The notes under the pieces: generated by a model
Seen by the model: only the letters and a program-made list of their open reading frames with translations
Database searches by the model: none
What the model was told of the DNA's origin: nothing
Assembly (NCBI GenBank): GCA_029204225.1
Contig: CM055111.1
Location: 15,813,207 to 15,877,206 of the forward strand
From: Diphasiastrum complanatum
Taxonomy: Eukaryota; Streptophyta; Lycopodiopsida; Lycopodiales; Lycopodiaceae
DNA length: 64,000 nucleotides
Direction: 5' to 3'
Made by a program: the position numbers and the translations under genes
In this document: positions 33,149 to 46,320 of the stretch, one piece after another
Numbering within the stretch: the first letter of the stretch is position 1
Layout: each line of letters starts with the position of its first letter

Positions 33149-34858
33149 ATGGGGAGTACCTATTTTTTTGTGGTTCGTGGGCAACTGCCTATTGTAGTAT
33201 GTCAGAGTAGCCCTCAGACTTCAATGGAAGCCATAAGTAAAGCTCTTGTAGTGGAGGATGCACAGATTACCATCACACATGCATCAAACATATCTAGAGT
33301 TGTGAATAACATAAACCTTAGAACGGATGTGTATGAGCATAATACAGTTAGAGGAAATCAAGTCCGCAACAATCCCCAGCCATTACAAGAGCGAAGACCT
33401 CTAGCAGCAATGCCAGAACCACAGCCACCACCCAGACTTTTAGAATTGATGCCACCTAATACTAGAAGGCAAGTTTCTGGCCCAGAGAAGGGATATGAGA
33501 GTATTGGATCTAATTATGGTCAAGATGACATTAAAGAGATGCTCAAAGGATACATGGATGTCATGAATGAGAATATGTCAATATTATCTTCAAATGTGAA
33601 CTTCTTAAAGCGACAACAGAATTTGTTAGGTCAAAGGAAACCATTTGACCAACCCCTAGGTATACTATGTCGATTCTGCCAAGGAAACCACTTGAATAGA
33701 AACTGTCCTAGCATAGTTTGTGCTTTTTGCAAAAAGACAGGTCACCAAGAAGATAGATGTTGGGCTCACAGAGAAGCTTTAGTGGTGCCTAATCTAAGAC
33801 CAGGACCTGTGAATCATAGATCACAAGATGAAAGAGTAGTTGACACCCCCAGATTAGTCGGCTTTCTACATGGACCATCTATAATATGATCTCAAGACAA
33901 GGGCAAAGCTAAACTGGAGGATGAACGGCCTCTAGTGAATTTGATAGAGATCGAGACAATGAGGTCCATAAAGACAAAAGAAGAAGTACTAGCTGTGACC
34001 AGAAGTAAGACACCGTTGGATCCTCCCACTACGTCTTTGAAGAAGGTAGTTGAAAAAAAGACAATTGATGTGCCTATCTCGCACAAGACGATAGATCTCT
34101 CAATGATAGTAAGTACACCCATAGTCAACATCGACAAAACAGAGCCAGGAGAAGTGGAAAGATTGGAAGCTAGAAAGCCACCTAAGATAGTTCAAAAGAA
34201 GGAAAAGGTTGAAATTGTACCACACAGAAATAGAACCATAGTAAGATGGATTTGTGACATGGACCACAGCCCTAGGATTGGAAACCTAGATTTGAGTCGC
34301 ACTTTGAATGAATTGAGATTAGAGATAGACTTATGGCAGTTACTCCAACTTTCACCCACAGTCTGCCTGAAGGTGAAGCAGATGATGAGGCCGATAAATT
34401 TGGGAATGAGGAGGATAGAATTACCTGTGATAGGAAAAGTGGACAACAACATAATAGACCGATATTGTCCCAAAGTTGATGTAACTATGGATAGTTTAGT
34501 TATCCAAGGACCTATGGTAGATGCGGGATCGGCGATGAATATAGTAAGCCTAGAATTGGCAGACAGGCTTGGAATAGACCTGGAGCCCACTTCATTGACT
34601 GCCTTGAAGTTGGTCAACAACTTTGTCATCAAACCTGAAGGAGAAATGAGATCTGTCCCTATTACAGTTGCTGGAAAGACTGTGAATGTGGACTTCTATG
34701 TCATGAGAATGCTAGCAGGCTATAAGAGCTATTCTCTCATATTAGGGAGGCCTTGGTTACGATTAAGTGACTGCACAGTAGACATTCCTGCAGGACTATT
34801 GATTTTGGGTAGAGGGAAGAGCCGAATGGTAGTTGATGGACACCCCGAGACCCCTTAG
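33149..34858 (+). pseudogene. Gypsy gag C-terminus, zinc knuckles and protease
   Basis: One frame is open from 33149 to 34858 except for a TGA at 33887-33889. The first part has a proline-rich stretch and two zinc knuckles in a row (CRFCQGNHLNRNC and CAFCKKTGHQEDRC). The second has a retropepsin domain: YCPKVDVTMDSLVIQGPMV then DAGSAMNIVS, LKLVNNFVIKPEGE, and LILGRPWLRL. The catalytic triplet reads DAG where DSG or DTG is usual, so the protease would be impaired. RT and later domains are absent; a short acidic stretch in the same frame (34898-35125) lies past two more stops. Otherwise well preserved compared with the gypsy relic at 19-21 kb. Confidence 0.82.
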
Positions 34859-35627
34859 TCATAAAGAGCCCCCATACCCTTTTTAGAATGGGAAGAAGTG
34901 TCTAATGATGATTCAAGAACTGATACAGAAGATGATGAACACAATCAAATTGTACCTCCTGACAAAGACATTGATATCAGACTAGCGGGACATTATGCCC
35001 ATCACTTGAGAGAGTGGTTACTACTGCCTTGGGGCCATCAAAATCAACCCAATAATATGTGTTTGACCAAGAGATGGTGTAACCCCAACGAAAAGATGGA
35101 AAAAGGCTTTGATACTTCCTATACCTAAAAATACGTGATAGACCTTCCAAAGAAAGAAAGACACTGTCTGAGAACTTCCAACACAAATTCCTTGTAGATG
35201 CAAATCCTATTTTGATAGATGGTGATATTTCAACCTCTATCCTTGAGACAAGTACCCCTAGAACTGATCTCTGCAAGAAAGCCTACAAGTAGAGGAGGAT
35301 ATCTCTGTCGTGGAGAAAAGAATCACTCACTGACACAATTGCATTGTTCTAGACACAGAATGATTGACATCACCTCATGCGTATCTAATGGTTGCGTCCA
35401 TGTTCCTTGCACTCTATATTACATTGAGTTGGGCATATCCTCTATGTTGTCTGAAAAGGAGCATAATAGTTTGAGATTGAAAAAAAAGAAGAAGATGAAA
35501 ATGTGGGTTGAGAAAAAATATGTATATTGTGAAGAGCCATGGAAAAGCTGTAAGAGAATGGTAAGGTGAAGGGTCCCCAACCACAGACCCTGTTATTTCT
35601 TTAAAAAATCAACTTACCTAACAGAGA
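34859..35627. other. Degenerate retroelement tail
   Basis: Contains the continuation of the gypsy frame to about 35125 and the readable phrase LVDANPILIDGDISTSILET (about 35190-35250). No RT is found. The stretch ends at the truncated end of the Helitron fragment. Confidence 0.35.
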
Positions 35628-36595
35628 CTATTTCAAGATGTTGCATGTTGAGCTTTCATTCAATTCCGTATGAGGAATTCTAAATCTAGAGTGCGCGGAC
35701 CTACCACCTTTCATTAACAATGTGGCGATCTCTGACGATGCAACTGTCAGTGCTATCCAATCTTGTGCATGCACGTACGACAACATGATACTATACAGAA
35801 ACGTCTTACCCGTACCACCTGGACCATCTACAAAGAACACTCCACCCACGTACCACACTTTCAAAAACCATGCGCTGATCACATTCAATCTCTCGATGTC
35901 AGCCTTTACTTTTAAAAGAGTCTCATCGATAAATATCTCTTCGCAAAATAGTGGAGAAAATTTGACATCGCTATCAGAAAGTGTGAAGCCAAAATTTTTC
36001 AATGACTTTCCCAAAGCCTGCATGTGCTCTCCACATCTAGAAGAGCCCTATCTATCATAATCTGACTCACAGTATTGGTCTCGCAGGTTACTGGTTTTCC
36101 TAACGCCTCCACGTAATAAATTTTCTACTAAATGGAGATCTATACACTTCCAAAGACCTAATGGGTCAGAAGGGACCGAAGTTTTGACGGAGTCCCCCCA
36201 CAACACCGCCTCCAGCAGGCAATTACTCCATTCCATCACATACTTTATTAGAAGTCTATGCTTGCAAGCATCTCTGAATGACAAAAACAACTCACCATCA
36301 AGTAAGCAAGTCCTTAAAACTTGTTGCACCTTTGACATGAGAGCAAAAGAACTTGCAAATAAAATCGCGCTCCTTTGGACGGATTGTCAAAATACATACG
36401 TCCTTTGCTCAGAATGGATTCTTCTATGGGTGCACCTTCGCACTCTCTTGTTGTAAATGTAAAATCGCGACAAGTCTTGCAAGGTACAACAACTCTCGAG
36501 CCTCCAAATTGCCACTTCTATTCCACTCAAAAAAAGTTGTCAAAGTTGTACTCGAATGACCTTCTATGACCTCCTCTAAATTAGATCCCTCATTA
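35628..36595 (-). pseudogene. Helitron RepHel helicase fragment
   Basis: On the minus strand, 36390 to 36300 reads GRMYFDNPSKGARFYLQVLL, followed by FRDACKHRLLIKYVMEWSNC (36338-36048), then MQALGKSLKNFGF and a PIF1-type Walker A motif FFVDGPGGTGKTFLYS with ARSAHSRF-like GRSAHSRFRIPH (36023-35628). This order (GRMYF...F-YLR, helicase N-domain, GPGGTGKT, HSRF) is that of plant Helitron helicases, which unwind DNA during rolling-circle transposition. It is cut off after the second motif and has a stop and a frameshift. The copia LTR at 36596 is inserted in it; the outer part is duplicated at 59301-59630. Confidence 0.88.
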
Positions 36596-37755
36596 TGTTG
36601 GATTATTCTCCTTCTTACTAATCAACTAATCGTTAATCCTCATCCATTGTTTATCTAGTTCTGTGGATTTTTCCATGTTTTTATACAGTGTGCAGAATTA
36701 CAATTGTTTTTACATAGTCTGCAAAAATACACGAAGTTTGACAATAGTGTCGCATTTTTCGCCTATCGAAAATTGTGAGTAAATATGCAGAGTCACATTT
36801 TTCGCTTTTCTCAAAGTTCCTCAAAGGTTCATGAACTGACTCTTGCAAAGTATGGAGCTACCCTAAATCAGCTTTAAGGACACTGTTGGGTTTTTCTCAA
36901 AATGCTGTCGCATTTTTGCGACACCTTCGCCTGTGGCAATTTTAGTTCATTTCTGCAGAGTGAAAGTTTTGGTTCATTTATGCAGACAAACTATTTACGC
37001 CCAATTTCCACTGCTTCTCAACAATCAATTTATAAGAAGGAACTGGATGGATGCCAGCGGATACCAGCCAACTGGCGATCGCATTTAACGACCTAATTGC
37101 TTAGTATATATAGTTGTTCATATTCATATAGTTTTCAAGTTTAGAAGTTCAGAAATCAATGAAGAACCATTTGAATAATTAGCTCTCTCTCTCTCTCTCT
37201 CTCTCTAACAAGCCTGCGAGCTTCAACACTCCTGAGCATTCTAGCTCACTTCTTAGAGTTGTTTTAGAGATTGCTATTACTTATTAGCATTGCGCTTAAT
37301 TCAGACTTTCATTTTAGTTGCTCAGAGATAGCATGGAGTACGCGGCTTTGATCCGCAACTTATTGTACTCATTTACTTCTATTTTGTTTTCATACTGAAT
37401 CAATACTATCTTTTATTGCGTTCAACTTCATCTTAGAATGTATGCATTTCTATAGTTTTTCACGACTAATTATTTGTCTAGTGATTTGCGGCACATTATT
37501 TGTCTGATAATTCAATGCGTTATTGTTTGGCTACGTAATCGCTATAGTATTGATGATTTCAAAGCTAGTTAAGATCAAACGTGATTTTTATCACCATTGT
37601 TTTGTTTGAAATTGATAGGTGTAGTCATGCATAGAAAAAGAGGAAAATAGTTTATTCCGCTGCGGATGAAATTTTTTTTTCTAGATGTTCAAATAATTTT
37701 CATTCCAGTTCGCTTTTTTCAAGTTCGACCTATCTTCTGCACACTTCTTTCTCAC
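36596..37755 (+). repeat. Copia family 2 LTR (left arm)
   Basis: It starts tgttggattattc and ends tttctcaca before the primer-binding site tggtatcagagca (37756-37768). A degenerate second site, tggtataagagc, follows at 37778. It includes a (CT)n run (about 37181-37206) that the right-arm copy lacks, explaining most of the length difference (1160 against about 1077 bp). The start is set by homology and by the junction with Helitron sequence. Confidence 0.75.
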
Positions 37756-37768
37756 ATGGTATCAGAGC

Positions 37769-39725
37769 ATACCCACATGGTATAAGAGCGGTATAATCAA
37801 TTCAAATTACTATCAAAGGTCTTCTATGTTCCTAAACTCTCTACAAATCTGTTATCAGTAAGTAGAATTACAGATTTAGGTCATAAGGTAGAATTCGAAT
37901 TTGATCAATGCAAAAGTATTGATAGGAGTAATAAGATCCTTGCACTTGGCAAGAGGCAGGGTTACTTACATAGATTGGCACACTGTTATTCTGAGTCTTG
38001 TCAAGTCTTGAAACCTCTGTTCTAGTCAATAAAGTATTATTATGGCATCATCACTTAGGACACTTGAATTATGCATCTGTTTTGAACATGTCCAAACAAT
38101 CCATGGTTCTTGATCTCGACTATCCTTCTGGTAAGGTCGATCTCCTTGTCTATCATAGTTGCATCTTTGGAAAGCAGACTAGGATTCCTTTTAGATCAAA
38201 CCATAGCATGTAGGAAAAGGTCTGTTAGATGTTGTTCATACATATATATGTGGACCTATGCAAACTCCTTCCTTGCTAGATGCAAAGTATTTCATTACTT
38301 TTATTGATGAATTCTCTAGAAGAACAGCTATTTATTTCATTAAACAAACATCAGAGGCTTTCATCAGATTCAGACAATTCAAAGACCGTGTTGAGAATAA
38401 AACTGGCAAACGAATCAAAGCATCGAGGTCAGATAACGGGGGAGAATACATCTCCACCGAATTTAAGGTATATTGCCTTAACAATGACATTGAACAACAA
38501 TACATTACCTCCTATTCGCCTTAGTCAAATGGTCTTGCCGAGAGAAAGAACAGAACCTTAGTTGAATCGCCAAAGTGCATGTTATCACATGCGACACTTC
38601 CAAAGTGCTTTTGGGCTGAAGCTGTTTCAACAACAACCTATATTCAGAACAGATGTCCTACTAAAGGTCTCTCAGAAAAAACACCATTCAAAGTCTAGAC
38701 AGGTACCAAATCTTCTTTATCAAACTTGCGAGTTTTTGGATATACTACTTTTGCGCAAATTCCTCATGATCTCAGGAAGAAGCTCCACGTCCAAAGTATC
38801 AAATGTGTTTTCATCAGCTACACTACTTCAGATAAAGCCTAAAACTTGTTCGATCCCATCGAGTCGAAGATATTCACTAGCTGGGATGCCATCTTCATCA
38901 AAGATCAGTTTCAAGGTCTCAAAGGAGAAGGCAGTCCCCATGTAGCCGACCTATCAAATTCTCCTGACACATTGAACTTTCCAGTTCCTCAGTCGACTAT
39001 TCCCATTGGGGTTCCAAGCTCATCTACTTTTGATGAACAACAAATCAACGGCGAATCAGAAGATGATGATGTTGCAGATCAGCATTCCGAATTCGACATG
39101 ACCGATTTGGGTGAAGCTCATTTCTGCCTGGGTATACAAATCCACAGAGACAAAAAACAGAAGTTGGTCTACATCACACAACAGAGGTACATGTACAACA
39201 TGTTAGTCAGATAAAATCTGATTAATTGCAGGTTAGCTCTCTCACCAATGAGACCAGGTCTCAGATTGTCAAAGGACCAATGTCCCCAAACAATTCATGA
39301 GAAGTAGCAGATGCATGAGTATCCTTACCATTCTATTATAGGATCTCTTATGTATGCCATGATCTATACCAGGCCAGACATAGCTTTTGTAGTTAGCTCT
39401 CTCAGTCAGTTTATGACCAATCCTGGTGTAACACATTGGAAGGCTCTTATCAGAGTCATGAGATATCTTTGAGCTACTATGGACTTTTGCATTTGTTATG
39501 GAGCAGTCGACAATGACAACTCAATTTACTTAGTGGTTACATAGATGCAAGTTGGGCAGGAGATGTAGACACTTGTAAATCCACTATCAAATTTACATTC
39601 TTCCTCAACAATGGTCTAATTTCCTGGAACAATCACAAGCAATCTTCAATAGCTCTATATTCCATTGAATCAGAGTATATCATAGCCTCTCAAGCTTTAA
39701 AGGAAGCAGTTTGGTTGCACTAGCA
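37769..39725 (+). pseudogene. Copia family 2 pol, decayed and internally deleted
   Basis: Reading across frames: protease-integrase junction (VFYVPKLSTNLLSVSRI), HHCC-type zinc domain (WHHHLGHLNYAS; YHSCIFGKQ), integrase core (FITFIDEFSRRTAIYF; SRSDNGGEYIS; GLAERKNRTL), linker, then directly the late RT (FDMTDLGEAHFCLGIQI) and RNase H side (IIGSLMYAMIYTRPDIAFVVS). The sequence before the integrase (gag and most of protease) and the RT fingers/palm, including the active site, are missing, with deletion joins just after the primer-binding site and near 39090. Stops and frameshifts are numerous. Confidence 0.85.
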
Positions 39726-39764
39726 ACTAAGTGATTACGTAGCAAAACATAAAGCATTGAATTA

Positions 39765-40690
39765 TCAGACAGATAATAAGAGATTAATAATGCAAAAATC
39801 CATAGTAGATCGATGATATCTCATAACTCTAATAAGAGCTTTCCAATGTGTTATACCAGGGTTAGTCATAAATTGACTTAGGGAGCTGACTCCAAAGGCT
39901 ATGTTTGGTCTGGTACATATCATGACATACATAAGAGATCCTATTATCAAATGATAAGAATACTCACGTGCTCCTTCTTTTTGATTGTTCAGTGACATTG
40001 GTTTTTTGACAATTTGAGACCTGATTCCATTAGTGAGAGAGCTAACTTGAAATGTACCATATTATATTTGACTAACATATTGTAGATGTACCTTTGTTGA
40101 GTAATATAAATCAACCTTTGTTTTATGTCTCTTTGGATTTGAATACCAAGGTAGAAATGAGCTTCACCCAGATCGGTCTTGTCAAATTCAGAGGATAGCA
40201 TTGTCTTAGCTTTTATTAGATCGACATTGTTGTTGAAAAGCAATGCGTCGTCTACATACAAAGGGTTAATGTGACTATGAAGAGAATCACTATTCAACAT
40301 CTTGAGTGTGAAGAATTTCTTTCATAGATGTAACTTGGTAGTTACATCTCTCACATCATATAGTGAGTTCAGGATGTCCCAAACTTCTTTCAAAGTGTTG
40401 GCTTCAGCTATGTGGCCAATCTCAGTATCTGATATATTGAGGATAATTAGTGCGAAAGTGTTACCATCTCCATTTTGAGCCTTTTGTCTCGTCTTCAGGC
40501 TTTACTTCTGTACCTGTGACAACATCCCACAACTCATTGGCACTTACCAAGGTCTTCATTTTAAATTTTCACAAATGATAATTGGATCCATTTAGCCTGT
40601 CTACGATAAGACCACCGGCTTTACTTTGAGAATTCATCTGGAACTTTAGTGTGTCGATTGTATCGATGATGTTAAGAGGGAGATACCATG
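39765..40690 (-). pseudogene. Copia family 4 gag-RT deletion derivative, minus strand
   Basis: The minus strand carries gag (40690 to about 40310) followed at once by RT from the active site: SHINPLYVDDALLFNNN, DLGEAHFYLGIQIQRD (40300-39989), then HLIIGSLMYVMICTRPNIAF (39998-39765). Protease, integrase and the first half of RT are missing between gag and YVDD. The same fused structure is present on the plus strand at 57005-57703, so the deletion preceded the inverted duplication. Frameshifts lie near 39990 and 40310. Confidence 0.82.
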
Positions 40691-41635
40691 CTGCGCTACA
40701 ATTGGAAATCAATTATCTGATAGTAAAGCTGATGCTATGAACTGAAGAATATGATATCAATTTGATATCGCGAAAGATACCAATATTAGAGTTCTGATAT
40801 AATAGATCGCTCTAATATCATAAAGGTAATAGCTAATTAAAGAATTCACTCTGATACCATATTGGAAAGAGGTGATACGACGAAATAAATTAATCTGACA
40901 AAGTCAAAGTAGGTAAGCAACTTCATCGAACGCAGCGGAATAGGCCTTCTTTCCTATGTTTGACTATGCCTATCAATTTTGAAGAAAAAGAATTGATAGA
41001 ATCACGTTTAATCTTTAGCAACTAACTTTGATTGGTTAATATGATAAGAGAGTCACCATTCGACATCTTGAGTAAGATGAATCTCCTTCTGATAACCCTA
41101 TTATGCCAAAACAAAATGCCTAAACGCAAACTAACATCCAAGCATGGATCAAAAACATGCTGAAAAATGAAAAATTGGCATAGCACCCCAACAATGGAGC
41201 CAAAATAATAGCAGGTATTTCCTATCCACCTTCAAACCTAGACCCAAGCTCAATCAAGCATCAAGAGATGAAGAGGATTGTTGTCACTTGGAGGTTCGTT
41301 CCCATGGGAGCGATAACATAGTTCATAATCAAGCAAATGCTTGTGATCCACGTCTAACACTAACCATTAACACTATGCATTAGAGGAGTTCTTAATCCAA
41401 AAAGGACCCTTTGTAAAGATTCTTTTTATATTTTTTCTTAAATTTTCTTACACATGGACCAATCAAAACACTCAAATTTGAAATCTACGTAACGTAACTT
41501 TTTGAGTCCACCTTTTTATTCCACACAAAAAATGGCATAACTTTTTAGTGGTAAGTTCAAATTTAGCGGAGTTTGGTGCATTGGAAAGCGCTCAACAAGG
41601 GCGTTTTGATGATATGTTAGATGACATACTTATGA
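40691..41635 (-). repeat. Copia family 4 leader/LTR end and gypsy LTR end, minus strand
   Basis: The copia primer-binding site on the minus strand is at 40848-40859 (tggtatcagagtg reading down), with LTR sequence from 40860. Further up, a tRNA-Asp-like gypsy primer-binding site (tggctccattgttggggtgc, 41202 to 41183) is preceded on that strand by gypsy LTR sequence to about 41635. Both match the right arm (56010-56800). Confidence 0.7.
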
Positions 41636-41990
41636 TAAAAATCTTCGAGCTTTAGATCCTCCAATGCTCAACTTGCATGGAATATTTCCTGTTTTACCTC
41701 ATAGCTTGTCATCTTTTTTTTATGTAAGCCTGCTTTGGACAACGCATCCTCTAATTTGGAAATAGCTTCCTTTTCAAAGGCCTCTGGCTCGGAATTCCAT
41801 GCAAAAAAAAGTGAAGATATATTATTTTTTCTATAATACGCACCTCCGCATGCAATGTACATATATGAACATTTCGTAGAGGAATCGGTTGTACATGTTT
41901 CCAATTAGGATCTTCTTGATCTCTTGATATTCATGTACTCCTTGTCATGTCAATTGATGTTTTCATACAGTACAAACAAGGGTGACTGTA
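41636..41990 (-). pseudogene. Second fragment of the 24-kb transposon-type protein
   Basis: The minus strand reads EDPNWKHVQPIPLRNVHI, LHAEVRIIEKIIYLHF, then after a frameshift FFAWNSEPEAFEKEAISKLE and DALSKAGLHKKKM. This aligns with the 23.9-25.0 kb gene (EDPNWKLVLPIPLQNVHI; HGELRIIEKLIYLH; FAWNTKPES). Nucleotide similarity extends from about 41636 to 41990. It shows that the family is dispersed and so supports mobile origin. Confidence 0.72.
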
Positions 41991-43139
41991 CAAGAGGGTG
42001 GGTCCTTCCTTCACGTATGATAGGTTTTTAATTTGTTGATGTTGACCAGCTTATCAAATGGTTTCTCGTGTAATTCCGCTAACTAGGCTGTGTTGAAGAA
42101 CGTAAGGGTCATGCGTTCCAAAACGCTATTGGATTCCAGAACCTAGCTAGTTGGATTGTGTTCGAAGTTTACTAAATGTTAGTTGATAGGTTGTGGACCC
42201 GAGCAAACCCATAAAGTTTTTTTCTAGACAGATAAGAGGAATACCACATAATATATTTAGATGGACTTGGATATGATATTAGGGTTTTCTCACTCCTACC
42301 CTCAACCAAATTAAACCTCATTAGCCTCAACCAAACCTCATTAGCCTCACCAATTAATAAGAGTTACCAATGATGATTTAATAAGAGTTACCAATTAATA
42401 AGAGTTACCCACAAATCTCTCTTTCTTTTTCTCACACTCTTTATATCTCTATTACCAATGAGGAGTGTGAGGAGAAAAGGAGTTTTCAATTGAGGAGCAA
42501 AGGAGCTAGTGACCGATTTTCAAGAGGAGGAGCTAGCATCATTGTTGATTGAGAGAAGCATAGAGGGTGCTAGCTAAGGAGTAGAGTAGATGAGGTTATG
42601 CGGGTTCTCAAGACACACACACACATGCAAGGTGTGTCGACCCCTTGAGTATTGCGAAGAAAATTGAGAATGATATATCTCAAGGACCCCTTAAATCCGT
42701 GATCTTACTTTTGTGCTTATGAATATAAGATGAAAGCCTAAATCATCTTTACAGACATGCCCTATAATCTCAAATATGGAGATGTTGTATTGAACCCAAG
42801 AACCGAAACCCATGTTCTCTCGAAATAAGAGAGTACAAGGCATAACTCCACTTTCAGTATGGATGTACCTATGATGAGACTATGACCTTACTGAAACATC
42901 CTTTGAGGAAGCCTAAGTGACAATACAAATGCGAAACTTAGCTACACCCTTTGATACAAACCAAGTGTCTTATCCAAGAACCTTAATAAGAATCCAGGGG
43001 GGCAATATTAAAAGTGACTATGCTAATGAGGTCAAAATTCTTAGATACAATTATTATGGATAAAATAAAAAATGATGTGTGCATGCAGAGAATGGAAAAA
43101 AGCTTTTCAAGTGAATGAATTGAGTATGCTAAAAGCCTT
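41991..43139. other. Non-coding stretch with short direct repeats
   Basis: No gene recognised. cctcattagcctca occurs twice (about 42312-42352) and an attaataagagttacc unit about three times (42353-42412). A weakly readable frame near 42750-42850 (DMPYNLKYGDVVLNPRTE) has no known relative. Confidence 0.4.
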
Positions 43140-44340
<1,201 letters not shown>

Positions 44341-44387
44341 AGAGTTTTCTAGAAAGGTAAATGGAGGTCACGAGAAGCAATACGAAC

Positions 44388-44783
44388 ATAGTGTCAGAAT
44401 CCAACATCCGTAGAATCTGTCGGATTTTGACATAATTTTTAGAACCCAAAATATCCAAGCATCGAGATTGCTGATCTAGATGTTGGAATCCAACACATTT
44501 AAAAAATTTTCAAATTTCGACATCCAACTAGGATACCAGCTCAAAGACCATTTGCCATATGGCACCCACATCAGGTGTCAGAATCTGTCACATATTTTAT
44601 GTGTCGGATTTCGACATCCAATTTAAAACTCTATTCCCGCCAGCTACCGGAGGCAGCCCGAGTTTTTTTCTACGAGGGTTCGAGAGAGGTGTCGGAAAGC
44701 GACATGTCGGATTTTGACATTTTATGGGATTTCCCGAAATCCGCCGCAACCACATGTCAAAATGAGTGCATTTTGTAGTAGTG
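44388..44783. mobile_element. CACTA-type transposon end (fragment)
   Basis: The right edge reads attttgtagtagtg (44770-44783), the reverse complement of CACTACTACAAAAT, a typical CACTA terminal inverted repeat. Inside it are many direct and inverted copies of a tgtcggattttgacat-like motif (near 44391, 44427, 44602 and 44705), as expected of CACTA subterminal repeats that bind the transposase. No second terminus or transposase gene was found. Confidence 0.55.
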
Positions 44784-45239
44784 ATTACTGACAATTAGTC
44801 TGAAAGAAATAATCGATGCATGAAAGCATCTACTATGTCTATTTCTAAGAATTCTAGTATATTGTGGTCTAGTATATTGTTGATAGATTACAATTACCAT
44901 CTATATACAATTTACAATTGTGTGGATGTATGTACAAGAAAGTGGCGTGGAACCGTTGTGCCATCTAGAGTAGATCGTGGCGGTTGCTGCCATTGTCCAA
45001 GTAGTTGCACAATACAAGAACTGGACATGAGAAGGCTTCGACTATTTGGAGTTGAGTGCGTCATTTTCGATAGTCGATAAAGTCGAGACAGTCGTTTGTC
45101 GGTCATCGACGATAGTCAATGGAATCGGACTTCCTCGGTAGTTTGATGATAGTCGATAGAGTTGGTCTTTCTTCAACAAGTCGGCCTTCCTCGACATGTC
45201 GGTTTCCATTCTGATGTTTGTCTTCGATAATAGAGGAGA
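44784..45239. other. Spacer rich in tcgata motifs
   Basis: No gene recognised. Variants of agtcgata/cgatagtc recur at about 45068-45165, possibly a short decayed tandem repeat. Confidence 0.35.
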
Positions 45240-46320
45240 AATAAATCCAACGCTCTTGATGATCTTCTGGGAGATGAATGAGTTTGATCATTTTCCTGAT
45301 TATATTGTTGCTGCTGAGCTACAATATCTTCTTCTGATTCGTTGTTAATAATCTATTCGTCTGTTGTAGACGACCTTGGACCTTTTACAGGATCAGTTGA
45401 GTTGAGAATATAAATGTTTGATACTTCAGGAGTGTTCAACAATTCTACTATATGAGCTTTGCAATTTAAGAGATGTCTCTTGACATCTTCTCAATGTCTT
45501 CTCTAATGCGTCTAAGTGACCTTTAGTAGATGAATAGACACATAAGTCATCCATGAAATTTTTTAAAAAGCCTCTGTTAAATTTTTTGAAAAATGTTTGT
45601 CATCATACGTTGGAATGTGGTAGGTGCATTACAAAGACCAAAGAGCATTCGCGTATAAGCGCACGTCCCCCAATCATTGGTAAAAGTGCCCTTGGATCTA
45701 TCTTCCTCCTTAATAAAAACTTGATTATAACCTAAGAACCCTTCTAAAAAACTATAACGTTTATGACCAGCTACTTGGTCAAGAATAGTATTTGTATAAG
45801 GCAGAGGGTGATAATCCTTTGTTGTAGCAGCATTTAGTTTTCTAAAATCTTGGAAAACTCTAATCTTGCCTGTCTTCTTCTTAGGTAGTATAACTATTGG
45901 TGACACTCACTCATTACTTAGAACATGATATATAATACCTGCTCTAAGACATCTATCTAATTCGTCTTTAACTAACAAGGATTACTTTGAATTTAGTCTA
46001 TATTGACACTGCCTAACTGGTATTGTTCCCTAAATAAGATCTATTCTATGTTCTCCCCATTTAACTGGTGTTCTTGTTAAATCGTCCATCAACCAAGCAA
46101 ATACGTTTTGATATTTCTGAAGAAGTAATATATACTCTTTATGTTATTGGTCTGATTGTTGTTTATATAAATTCAAAATTTTACCTTTATTAATTTCTAT
46201 TTCAACATAATCTATCTTTTCTACCATTCCTTCGGTCAGGCTTGCTCTGGTTCCACTTAGAATTTCTCTTGACTTGGATGTTATCGGAATTTTCTCATCC
46301 TCGTCAATCTCATAAGCAGT
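45240..46320 (-). pseudogene. Gypsy linker-RT fragment inside copia sequence, minus strand
   Basis: From 46320 downward: YEIDEDEKIPITSKSREILS, VEIEINKGKILNLYKQQSDQ, then RT (SPIVILPKKKTGKIRV, DYHPLPYTNTILDQVAGH, GLCNAPTTFQRMMTNI) as far as the segment SLKL near 45475. This is the same family as the relic at 18.8-21.8 kb. Below about 45475 it joins another frame reading VELLNTPEVSNIYIL and HSSPRRSSRAL, which looks like a copia integrase-RT linker. So the gypsy piece is flanked on both sides by copia-like sequence. Several frameshifts; not functional. Confidence 0.8.

Larger units (their letters stand above)
36266..41635 (+). repeat. Left arm of a large inverted duplication
   Basis: 36266-38250 matches the reverse complement of 57716-59630, and about 39750-41635 matches the reverse complement of about 56010-57715. 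The middle 38250-39725 has no partner in the right arm. Arms are diverged at the level of scattered substitutions and short indels. Confidence 0.85.

Noticed and set aside
45060..45200. Palindromic gtcgata cluster as an operator or origin
   Set aside because: The motif is short and irregular; it is no better than a decayed simple repeat.
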